DNA of 11,149 bases from Baffinella frigidus (taxonomy: Eukaryota > Cryptophyceae > Cryptomonadales > Baffinellaceae): the NCBI GenBank assembly GCA_026770585.1, contig MU647217.1:63631-74779 (forward strand). Reading direction: 5' to 3'. Of this stretch, positions 9,197-11,149 are shown piece after piece. The position numbers and the translations under genes are program-made. Numbering within the stretch: the stretch's first letter is position 1; each line of letters begins with the position of its first letter. The notes under the pieces are model-generated. The model saw only the letters and a list, made by a program, of their open reading frames with translations, ran no database searches and was not told the origin of the DNA.

Positions 9197-10494
9197 AACC
9201 CCCATCCCTCCGCCACACCGACACAAGCGCGGGTGGGGCTGGCAAACATACCGTTGGGGGTGTCGCCGCGGTATTCTTCATCGCCAGATCCGAGCTGGCT
9301 GTAGAAATTGCCCCCCCAGCACTTGACGGTCGCGTCGTCCTGCGGTCAGTCCAACGTCAAGGCTCCTGCTCCACAGATCCAGCTCTCCCGCCCGCTCCTT
9401 ACAGGGGTACCTCGCTCACGCAAGTGAAGGCGCCTCTCCACGACTTGCAAGGCACCTCTTCACTAGAACCGCTCCCCTAAGGTGAGGGGACAGTCACGCT
9501 CCTCCTCCACATATCTCATCCGGGAACATGTTTGATATAAAAGAAAATGGCCTACCAAACCGGATGCTGGCCCTAATTAAATTTACTTAGGGCCCTAACC
9601 TTCGTCCAACTCCTATGAACAAATAGCGGACCCTCCACCCCCCCCCACCGCCCACGTTCCACACCAACAGCTCCTCAACGCAACCACGCCCCAGCTCCCA
9701 AGAGCCCTTTCACCCGCATCTAATCTCGGCGAGTGTTGAGCTGGGGTTTGGTTGCTCTGAGGGGCTGTTGATCTGGAAAGCGATTTTGGTGTATCTTAAG
9801 GCCACACAGCGGACTCCGAAGGGATTTTGAATAACCCGTAAACAATAAGACTTAGGACCCTACGGTAGGCAACCTGTAGGGACATAGGGGGGATCCTACG
9901 GATAAGGCAACGGAAACTCAGACATTTCCTGCCCGAAAATTCCTTCGTAGCCTGCTGTGTGGGCCAAATGTTGTGAATTTAGGACTACCAAAGGCCTAAT
10001 TCCCCACCCCCAAAGCCTCAACATACACCAAAATCGTGCATCCGAGAAACAGTGGTCCGGAAGAAATTCATCGCGGAAGATGCCTGGATCACTTCCTTTT
10101 CAGTATGAGGTTCGACAAGAGAAATTAGTTAGGGCATAGTAAATTTAACGAGGCCCCCATATCAAATGAAAACGCTAATTAGGGAACTGGTCCAGTTATC
10201 TTTCGGAGTGAACATGTTACCAGTAATGCGCACGTGTGAAAGTAGCCTGCGGAGACCGAGACAGCCGTCCTCCCAGCGCCCAGGTCGATCGCGGTGAGGT
10301 TCGCCCCCATCTCTGCGCCAGGGGCAGCACGGCCAGAAGTTGACTTATGACGTAAGTCAACGTCAGGGGTAGCACCATCAGACACTCACGGGGATAAAAT
10401 ACCCTGGAGCAGGGTGTCAGGTAGTGCTCTGTCTCTGTCTCTGTCTCTGTCTCTGTCTCTGTCTCTATGTCTCTCTGTGTGTCTGTGTGTGTGT

Positions 10495-10530
<36 letters not shown>

Positions 10531-11025
10531 ATCCCTCCTCGCGGCGCCACAACCGCAGGTCGGTCCTGCGTGCAAACAACCACCCCTCCGCCTTGTCCGC
10601 GCCAGATCTGGCGCGGTTGACTTAAGAATTCAAGGCATTTCCCTTGAAAGATGTCAAAAGTGAATTCTCCCATTGCCCTGGCGTGCTACCGTGTCGGCCG
10701 TCGCCCCGGACAAGGACGTCGAGATGAATCGATTTGGTCCTTCCGTGAGGGTTGGTGGAAGCTCCCAGGGGAGAGTACAGTGGACCTACCCTAACACATA
10801 CCCGTCGGGCCCGGAGTGATTGAGTATGTGTGGAGGGTAGGTATGCGTTATGGTGTCCACCCTTCAGGCATACTTCCTTGCAGGGGGAAATCGGGGGCCT
10901 TCCGTGAGGGTTATTGGAAGCTCGCAGGGGAGAGTACCGCTGATGAGAGCGCCACGTTGTTTGATGTCGCCGTACCCGAGCGCACCGTACCGGTTGAGCC
11001 CCCAGCACTTGACGGTCGCGTCGTC
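61..11025 (-). CDS. Multi-exon gene for an RCC1-repeat / GCC2-GCC3 cysteine-rich / SEA-like protein (5' end outside window)
   Basis: Whole-gene entry; the exons are listed separately. Fifteen exons join at GT-AG introns into one open frame of about 741 residues. Residues 1-345 are six RCC1-type repeats of 60 residues (motifs VKCWG, GQLGYGD, VDLGAGRT, HTCALL). Residues 350-570 are GCC2/GCC3 (ephrin-receptor-like) repeats with eleven CxxC[PL] motifs. Residues 580-741 are a SEA-like alpha/beta domain and a short tail. Phases agree at every junction: A exons run phase 0 to 1, B exons 1 to 0, and the cysteine-rich junction is phase 2. RCC1 repeats fold as blades of a beta-propeller; with six visible, at least one more is expected beyond the right edge. 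GCC2/GCC3 repeats are usual in extracellular proteins of protists and algae, so a surface or secreted role is inferred. The promoter, start codon and any signal peptide are not in the window. No similarity search was run and the ligand is unknown. Confidence 0.88.
161..254. repeat. (CAGAACT)n 7-bp tandem repeat with variants
   Basis: Repeated cagaact / cagaacg / gagaact units with a 7-bp period. It lies in the last intron of the gene. The 7-bp period equals that of the TTTAGGG repeats elsewhere in the window. Confidence 0.85.
281..427. repeat. (CACCGTA)n and related CACCCTA/CACACTA tandem repeats
   Basis: About seven exact accgtac units at 295-347, grading into ccacacc, ctacacc and ctacact units of 7 bp. 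It resembles degenerate C-strand telomeric sequence, but is not (CCCTAAA)n. Confidence 0.8.
427..660. repeat. 70-bp direct repeat (427-496 and 591-660)
   Basis: The copies share cccttccagcctctcg, aacagttgc and gcaaacggggag with about ten differences, and are 94 bp apart. The phrase ggggtcagca precedes the second copy and recurs at 268. No convincing coding frame was found in either. Confidence 0.75.
833..877 (-). pseudogene. Truncated duplicate of the end of the SEA-like exon
   Basis: Forty-five bases match 1025-1069 with two differences; on the minus strand they read TLDAALASRGITVA. Similarity stops where the real exon meets its donor; here the sequence is GTCGCG|GTAATTG, missing the GAG codon. 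No acceptor or upstream exon part is present, so it is a fragment inside the last intron. Confidence 0.75.
945..1000. repeat. 27-bp direct repeat, period 29
   Basis: gatgatgctatcttacgcc followed by tttttatg occurs at 945-971 and again, exactly, at 974-1000. It lies just beyond the SEA-like exon; the second copy contains the read-through stop codon. Confidence 0.9.
1023..1358 (-). CDS. SEA-like C-terminal domain exon
   Basis: Acceptor CTGACCCAG|GTCGCC (phase 0). It continues MSVAEFGAAGADY with VAGVAVALGRSENDVQII, then an S/P/R-rich insertion of about 50 residues, and closes with RVETAVAFPEDELEFV and LNAALASRGITVAE. The pattern is an alpha/beta ferredoxin-like fold of the kind seen at the ends of many algal multidomain surface proteins; the family assignment is from memory of the pattern and is moderate. 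A strong donor, GAG|GTAACTTC, lies at 1022. If it is not used, the frame reads on for eight codons (VTSSRNIP) to a TAA at 996-998. I prefer splicing because of the downstream exon at 61-129. Confidence 0.82.
1359..1593 (-). other. Intron of telomere-like repeats (235 nt)
   Basis: Donor TAC|GTACGCC, acceptor CTGACCCAG|GTC. On the plus strand 1365-1440 is nearly pure TTTAGGG, 1440-1490 is ggttggtttggg variants, 1497-1553 is an 11-bp unit (ggtttcgggta, about five copies), and 1553-1583 is gggttggttcagggttgg. Almost no unique sequence is left besides the splice sites. Confidence 0.9.
1594..2194 (-). CDS. GCC2/GCC3 cysteine-rich repeat exon (601 nt)
   Basis: Acceptor CACCCCAG|GTGCAAC, donor GACTAC|GTACGCC. 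It encodes 200 residues with successive CxxCP motifs (CNACPAG, CTGCPAG, CTPCPAG, CAACPKG, CTKCPAG, CTPCPAG, CTPCPAE, CTACPDF) spaced about 20-25 residues apart, each followed by an S/Y and an A-V-G-A-S turn. This is the GCC2/GCC3 or ephrin-receptor-like pattern, probably a disulfide-knotted stalk. It closes with CICSAGYWAVPGRACLAV, a final cysteine pair, a Pro/Ala linker, and the first strand of the next domain (MTFTAMVEMSVAEF). Codons are strongly GC-rich. Long open frames in the other phases here are shadows. Confidence 0.93.
2195..2435 (-). other. Intron of degenerate telomere-like repeats (241 nt)
   Basis: Donor CCAC|GTTTGAACCC, acceptor CACCCCAG|GTG. The plus strand 2320-2432 is gggtttagggttcaggg variants; 2195-2320 is looser (ggggtttggggttgag, gggttcaggtttta). 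On the sense strand it is CCCTAAACCCTGAACCC-like, so C-rich and able to serve as pyrimidine tract. The splice junction is fixed by the cysteine repeat it restores. Confidence 0.9.
2436..2667 (-). CDS. Exon B6/GCC: RCC1 repeat running into GCC2/GCC3 repeats (232 nt)
   Basis: Acceptor CTCCGCAG|AGATGGGG. The first residues MGANLTPVDVGPGRTVAA are a B module, but after them the sequence changes directly to SGPAVCAACPAGSYF, then CAICLAGKYS and CAACPAGSYS. The propeller is thus joined to the cysteine-rich region inside one exon, with no intron at the domain border. The donor is TCCAC|GTTTGAACCC (phase 2): joined to the next exon it restores GASNASTCNACPAG, matching the neighbouring GASTPATCTKCPAG spacing, which fixes this splice. 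Without splicing the frame would stop six codons later. Confidence 0.9.
2668..3212 (-). other. Intron A6-B6 (545 nt) with repeated donor-proximal module
   Basis: The sense motif GGTTGTGTGCCCGC occurs at the true donor (3212), again near 3150, and again near 3014, the last two followed by CTCG and CGCACCC or ACCCACC. A small hairpin (gcggttca / tgaaccgc, loop tct) lies at 3086-3104. The B acceptor is preceded by TCTGACCGTGCCGCCC, a likely branch site. 2700-2950 shows nothing further of note. Confidence 0.7.
3213..3300 (-). CDS. Exon A6: first half of RCC1-type repeat 6 (88 nt)
   Basis: Acceptor CATCGCAG|GACGAC, donor AACG|GTTGTGTG. It encodes DDATVKCWGANGKGQLGYG, then DTKKRGDGPN, close to the family consensus. 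The donor-proximal sequence GGTTGTGTGCCCGC recurs twice more within the following intron. Confidence 0.92.
3551..3578 (-). pseudogene. Truncated copy of a B-exon 3' end with donor
   Basis: Reads NLETTCALL followed by GTACCACC, against LDTTCALL in the true B5. No acceptor or MGANLP part is present; the copy breaks at the fold-back element that begins at 3580. Confidence 0.75.
3580..3652. repeat. 73-bp fold-back with GAAATTTACTACAC arms
   Basis: The 20-bp arms ggtaacgaaatttactacac (3580-3599) and gtgtagtaaatttcgttgcc (3633-3652) pair with one mismatch. The same arm core recurs inside the element at 6797-6965 and, once, near 5117. Confidence 0.9.
3694..3785 (-). CDS. Exon B5: second half of RCC1-type repeat 5 (92 nt)
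   Basis: Acceptor GACGCAG|AGATGGGG, donor CTG|GTAAGATC. It encodes MGAKLPAVDLGAGRRALW and VSTTLDTTCALL. HTCALL is TTCALL here. A second, truncated copy of the last ~28 nt of a B exon, with its own donor, lies about 115 bp downstream in the next intron. Confidence 0.91.
3822..3967. mobile_element. MITE-like element family 1, full copy (146 bp)
   Basis: Near-terminal inverted repeats: cgggaacacgtttaattt at the left and aaattaaacatgtctccg at the right. It is flanked by ctcaccc on both sides (3815-3821, 3968-3974), an apparent target duplication of 7-8 bp, which would fit a hAT-type non-autonomous element. The interior includes cctatcaaaccggattctgg. No coding capacity. It lies in intron A5-B5. 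Confidence 0.8.
4201..4265. repeat. 31-bp exact direct repeat, period 34
   Basis: gacgtcatggtggtcaacca followed by caagttgccgt occurs at 4201-4231 and 4235-4265 without a difference. A short perfect palindrome (ttccaggaaattcctggaa) follows at 4271-4289. Confidence 0.92.
4294..4329. repeat. Inverted repeat with 14-bp arms
   Basis: gcaaaagtcgactc (4294-4307) pairs with gagttgacttttgc (4316-4329) with one mismatch and an 8-nt loop. It lies within intron A5-B5, 34 bp from the donor. Confidence 0.85.
4364..4451 (-). CDS. Exon A5: first half of RCC1-type repeat 5 (88 nt)
   Basis: Acceptor GATCGCAG|GACGAC, donor AACG|GTGCGTTC. It encodes DDATVKCWGKNEMGQLGYG, then DMARRGSVAN. It is a regular A module; the tail RGSVAN differs from the RGDGPN and RGALIS classes. 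Confidence 0.92.
4452..4810 (-). other. Intron B4-A5 (359 nt)
   Basis: Mostly unique sequence. It contains one perfect hairpin (4647-4678) and a segment (near 4536) with cgcccactcttcaaagcca, echoed near 8561 as cgccccactcttcagagcca. Confidence 0.7.
4647..4678. repeat. Perfect 13-bp hairpin, 6-nt loop
   Basis: aaagtaggcgaca (4647-4659), loop ggatga, tgtcgcctacttt (4666-4678). It is intronic, so not a transcription terminator. Confidence 0.9.
4811..4902 (-). CDS. Exon B4: second half of RCC1-type repeat 4 (92 nt)
   Basis: Acceptor GCGCAG|AGATGGGG, donor CTG|GTACTACTG. It encodes MGDNLPAIDLGANSTAVS and VSAGDTHTCALL. GAGRT is GANST here, which creates an N-S-T sequon, a possible N-glycosylation site if the protein is secreted. 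Confidence 0.92.
4970..5035 (+). pseudogene. Inverted, frameshifted ghost of an A exon
   Basis: On the plus strand, opposite to the gene, gtgctgggggtac and caacagggggcagctcggg, then gcggcgaca and caacgtggcg, match exon A3 closely (CWGY, NRGQLG.GD..QRG). About five extra bases after CWGY break the frame. No CAG acceptor or DDATVK start is present. Confidence 0.75.
5031..5060. repeat. Short perfect hairpin at the edge of the ghost exon
   Basis: gcgaacaacgtg and cacgttgttcgc are exact complements with about five bases between. It joins the inverted ghost exon to its flank, as expected at a fold-back inversion junction. Confidence 0.8.
5070..5203. mobile_element. 134-bp fold-back element
   Basis: Terminal arms ccacacgaggc / gcctcgtgtgg (exact) and inner arms aacagaataaaa / ttttattctgtt (exact). 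The interior holds gtgtgtagtaatttt, the arm core seen at 3580 and 6846. No coding capacity. Confidence 0.75.
5310..5455. mobile_element. MITE-like element family 1, second copy
   Basis: Same orientation and size as the copy at 3822, sharing cctatcaaaccggattctgg and attaaatttac. Flanked by accgcggg on both sides (5302-5309, 5456-5463), an 8-bp target duplication. It lies in intron A4-B4. Confidence 0.82.
5485..5564. repeat. (GA)n microsatellite between two copies of the donor motif
   Basis: The GA tract (5492-5557, one short G-rich interruption) is bounded by ccgttgc at 5485-5490 and again at 5559-5564. On the sense strand both sides read CAACG|GT. Confidence 0.9.
5559..5646 (-). CDS. Exon A4: first half of RCC1-type repeat 4 (88 nt)
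   Basis: Acceptor CAACGCAG|GACGAC, donor AACG|GTCTCTCT. It encodes DDGTVKCWGYNSEGQLGYG, NDLNRGDGSN. The donor GT is the first pyrimidine pair of a long CT tract (GA on the plus strand). A second CAACG|GT lies at 5484 on the far side of the tract; using it would add 74 nt and shift the frame. Confidence 0.9.
6161..6242. repeat. 38-bp near-perfect hairpin, 6-nt loop
   Basis: The arms 6161-6198 and 6205-6242 pair at 37 of 38 positions (a single A/C mismatch near the loop), with loop tggggg. The left arm starts gtccacggtttctctccccc. It is transcribed as part of the intron. It may be a fold-back element or a source of small RNA. Confidence 0.93.
6304..6405 (-). repeat. Three exact 34-bp tandem copies of a B-exon 3' end plus donor
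   Basis: Units at 6304-6337, 6338-6371 and 6372-6405. In the sense direction each reads CCCACACGTGCGCGTTGCTG|GTAACAA, that is ..SHTCALL followed by a good 5' splice site. They lie 90-190 bp downstream of the true B3 donor. Confidence 0.93.
6496..6587 (-). CDS. Exon B3: second half of RCC1-type repeat 3 (92 nt)
   Basis: Acceptor CCACAG|AGATGGGC, donor CTG|GTAATATCC. It encodes MGTGLPAIDFGVGRT, then AASVSTGGSHTCAML. Both flanking introns hold tandem repeats of this exon's junctions: pre-acceptor units at 6609-6712 and donor-end units at 6304-6405. Confidence 0.91.
6609..6712 (-). repeat. Tandem copies of the B-exon pre-acceptor (branch site) sequence
   Basis: Four units of tcaggggcagcacggtcaga type, in two pairs separated by a C run and aatctctgtg. 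In the sense direction each reads TCTGACNGTGCTGCCCCTGA, the sequence that stands 18-25 nt before the acceptor of most B exons here. The inner aatctctgtg even copies part of the acceptor. Confidence 0.85.
6797..6965. mobile_element. 169-bp fold-back element with 37-bp terminal inverted repeats
   Basis: The arms 6797-6833 and 6929-6965 pair at 35 of 37 positions (start gatctcatccggtcaggt). Nested inside are acgaaaattactacac (6849) and gtgtagtaattttcgt, a smaller fold-back. It abuts the truncated A-exon ghost at 6970-7017. Confidence 0.88.
6992..7017 (-). pseudogene. Truncated copy of an A-exon 3' end with donor
   Basis: The sense strand reads AAAGAACGTGGCGCCATCC and AAAGCG|GTACTCTCCCC, matching CAACGTGGCGCCCTCATCAGCG|GTACTCTCCC of A3 (ending RGAIQS versus RGALIS). 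The 22 bp after the donor also match the intron of A1/A3. Upstream exon parts are absent. Confidence 0.8.
7247..7307 (-). repeat. Shared donor-side intron module, copy after exon A3
   Basis: The sense sequence begins GTACTCTCCCTTGGGATC and includes CCAACCCTCACGAAAGGACC and AAATCGATTCATTTCGAC. A 61-bp near-identical copy lies at 10718-10778, a shorter one starts the intron after A1 (10898-10937), and a partial one lies near 3500-3549. Confidence 0.88.
7308..7395 (-). CDS. Exon A3: first half of RCC1-type repeat 3 (88 nt)
   Basis: Acceptor CCGCAG|GACGAC, donor AGCG|GTACTC. It encodes DDATVKCWGYNNRGQLGYG, DTKQRG and ALIS. It is the closest relative of A1, sharing the RGALIS ending and the first part of the following intron, so A1 and A3 probably come from a recent duplication. 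Confidence 0.92.
7638..7806. mobile_element. 169-bp fold-back element with 25-bp perfect terminal inverted repeats
   Basis: agcgctgtgcagagaagttg plus gccac (7638-7662) is the exact complement of 7782-7806. Inner arms (aaattggagccatt / aatggctccaattt) also pair. The element is non-coding. Confidence 0.9.
7914..7975. repeat. Inverted copy of part of the 7638-7806 element
   Basis: gagaaatttagtaccatg and aaatggctccaattt are the reverse complement of 7683-7744, with a few differences. Confidence 0.8.
8065..8225. mobile_element. MITE-like element family 2, copy 1 (161 bp)
   Basis: Terminal inverted repeats ccacacagagggctacgaag / cttcgaagtccgctgtgtgg. The interior includes gtttccgttaccttatccgt and gttgcctaccgtagggtcct. 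The other copy, at 9802, is inverted and has exactly the same length. No clear target duplication and no coding capacity. Confidence 0.85.
8251..8425. mobile_element. 175-bp palindromic MITE-like element
   Basis: Terminal arms atagtgacgcaacct / aggttgcgtcactat (exact), and long inner arms around caactcgttctggtacaa and tataaaacaagg pairing with 8361-8398. It starts 25 bp after the family 2 element. Confidence 0.9.
8812..8903 (-). CDS. Exon B2: second half of RCC1-type repeat 2 (92 nt)
   Basis: Acceptor GCGACAG|GGATGGGG, donor CTG|GTACTACG. It encodes MGDNLPAVDLGAGRTALM and VHVGRWASCALL. The usual VSAGxxHTCALL has become VHVGRWASCALL, losing the conserved His-Thr. The split codon reads Gly instead of Glu. 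Length 92 nt and frame are kept. Confidence 0.9.
8904..9251 (-). other. Intron A2-B2 (348 nt), mostly microsatellite
   Basis: After the donor GTATGTTTGCC and the motif CCCACCCGCGCTTGTGTCGG, nearly the rest is the GA tract (CT on the plus strand), followed by GGTCTGACAGTGCCGCCCC and the acceptor. Confidence 0.85.
8937..9196. repeat. Compound (CT)n / CGCG microsatellite
   Basis: About 260 bp of ctctctct with regular cgcgcg and single cgct or tttc interruptions on the plus strand. On the sense strand it is GA-rich and so would be a purine tract. Confidence 0.92.
9252..9339 (-). CDS. Exon A2: first half of RCC1-type repeat 2 (88 nt)
   Basis: Acceptor CTGACCGCAG|GACGAC, donor AACG|GTATGT. It encodes DDATVKCWG, GNFYSQLGSG and DEEYRGDTPN. 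It is the most divergent A exon (SQLGSG in place of GQLGYG), yet keeps length, phase and both splice sites exactly, which argues that it is a used exon. Confidence 0.9.
9520..9627. mobile_element. MITE-like element family 1, right-truncated copy
   Basis: It begins cgggaacatgtttgatat and continues with cctaccaaaccggatgctgg and ccctaattaaatttactta, as the other copies, but breaks after aactcctatgaacaaa and lacks the right inverted repeat. It lies in intron B1-A2. Confidence 0.8.
9665..9770. repeat. 106-bp fold-back with 33-bp arms
   Basis: Arms 9665-9697 (caacagctcctcaacgcaac...) and 9738-9770 (...gctctgaggggctgttg) pair at 28 of 33 positions, with a 40-nt loop. Confidence 0.82.
9802..9962. 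mobile_element. MITE-like element family 2, copy 2 (161 bp, inverted)
   Basis: It starts ccacacagcggactccgaag and ends ccttcgtagcctgctgtgtgg. The interior aggaccctacggtaggcaac and acggataaggcaacggaaac is the reverse complement of copy 1. It is nested between inverted cgattttggtgta (9781-9793) and tacaccaaaatcg (10024-10036). Confidence 0.85.
10221..10312 (-). CDS. Exon B1: second half of RCC1-type repeat 1 (92 nt)
   Basis: Acceptor GGCGCAG|AGATGGGG, donor CTG|GTAACATG. It encodes the end of the split Glu codon, then MGANLTAIDLGAGRTAVS and VSAGYFHTCALL (30 residues). It is a textbook copy of the B module. Upstream in the intron the acceptor-proximal sequence is split by a 21-bp palindrome (see repeat at 10338). 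Confidence 0.92.
10338..10358. repeat. 21-bp palindrome splitting a duplicated pre-acceptor sequence
   Basis: ttgactta, a 5-nt centre tgacg, then taagtcaa. On both sides stands aggggcagcac / aggggtagcac, the B pre-acceptor sequence, so this looks like a duplication with a small palindrome at the join. Confidence 0.75.
10424..10527. repeat. Compound (CTGTCT)n / (GT)n / (CT)n microsatellite
   Basis: About eight tgtctc hexamers, then gtgtgtctgtgtgtgtg, then pure ct repeats to 10527. Confidence 0.92.
10718..10778 (-). repeat. Shared donor-side intron module, internal copy in intron A1-B1
   Basis: Reads GTACTCTCCCCTGGGAGC, then CCAACCCTCACGGAAGGACC and AAATCGATTCATCTCGACG, with few differences from 7247-7307. 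It is preceded by CACT instead of exon sequence, so only the intron part was kept. Confidence 0.88.
10938..11025 (-). CDS. Exon A1: first half of RCC1-type repeat 1 (88 nt)
   Basis: Acceptor CCGCAG ends at 11026 and the donor is AGCG|GTACTC at 10937. It encodes DDATVKCWG, then LNRYGALGYGDIKQRG and ALIS, plus the first base of a split Glu codon. The canonical Gln of GQLGYG is Ala here. This is the most upstream exon seen. It starts in phase 0, so a B-type exon ending in HTCALL should lie to the right of the window. Confidence 0.9.
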
Positions 11026-11051
11026 CTGCGGTATAACGGAAATAACGGTCA

Positions 11052-11073
11052 CTCTCTCTCTCTCTCTCTCTCC

Positions 11074-11149
<76 letters not shown>
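11052..11149. repeat. (CT)n microsatellite at the right edge
   Basis: ct repeats with one tccctctgccc interruption, ending in gcgcgcg at the window edge. It lies in the intron upstream of exon A1, whose other end is not in view. Confidence 0.92.

Larger units (their letters stand above)
9340..10220 (-). other. Intron B1-A2 (881 nt)
   Basis: Holds the truncated family 1 element, an inverted repeat pair (9665-9770), the family 2 element inside an outer inverted pair, and C-rich sequence (gaccctccacccc near 9627, echoed at 8048 and 8540). Confidence 0.75.
10313..10937 (-). other. Intron A1-B1 (625 nt)
   Basis: Holds the donor-side module twice (10898-10937, 10718-10778), a compound microsatellite (10424-10527), and a pre-acceptor sequence split by a 21-bp palindrome. 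Confidence 0.75.

Noticed and set aside
8764-9304. Open frames of up to 161 codons made of RERERE or SLSLSL on both strands
   Set aside because: They are translations of the CT/GA microsatellite inside intron A2-B2; the same holds for those near 5470-5655 and 10386-10673.
10124-10190. A fourth, inverted family 1 element
   Set aside because: Only ttaaatttact and scattered bases match; too degenerate to call.

Overview
This is a window of nuclear DNA from a eukaryote. It holds one large gene on the minus strand, cut into many short exons by long introns full of repeats. The TTTAGGG-type repeats, GC-rich exons, canonical GT-AG introns, and the joining of RCC1 repeats, GCC2/GCC3 cysteine-rich repeats and a SEA-like C-terminal domain suggest a microalga, perhaps a green or prasinophyte alga with a large repeat-rich genome. 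The species cannot be settled from sequence alone. No bacterial-style operon, tRNA, rRNA or CRISPR array was seen.

Layout of the gene, read right to left: from 11025 to 3213 there are eleven very short exons that alternate strictly between type A (exactly 88 nt, phase 0 to phase 1, DDATVKCWG...GQLGYGD...RG) and type B (exactly 92 nt, phase 1 to phase 0, MGANLPAVDLGAGRTAVSVS...HTCALL). A plus B is 180 nt, or 60 residues: one RCC1-type repeat per exon pair. A sixth pair is completed by the exon at 2436-2667, which starts as a B exon and turns in mid-exon into CxxC-P-A-G repeats. A 601-nt exon (1594-2194) carries most of the cysteine-rich repeats. A 336-nt exon (1023-1358) carries a SEA-like domain, and a putative last exon (61-129) ends the protein 7 bp from a 54-base poly-G run at the window edge. 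Joined, the exons give an open frame of about 741 residues. The N-terminus lies beyond the right edge.

The introns hold nearly all the rest. The two last ones before the SEA-like exon are built almost wholly of degenerate telomere-like repeats. The others carry dinucleotide microsatellites, fold-back (MITE-like) elements of several families, a 38-bp near-perfect hairpin, and many ghost copies of exon ends with their splice sites. The picture is a protein whose repeats grew by duplication of an in-frame A+B exon cassette, in a locus where partial duplications of the same exon-intron junctions are still visible as debris.

The product is probably a secreted or cell-surface protein with a beta-propeller and a cysteine-rich stalk. 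This is inferred from domain content; no signal peptide is in view.
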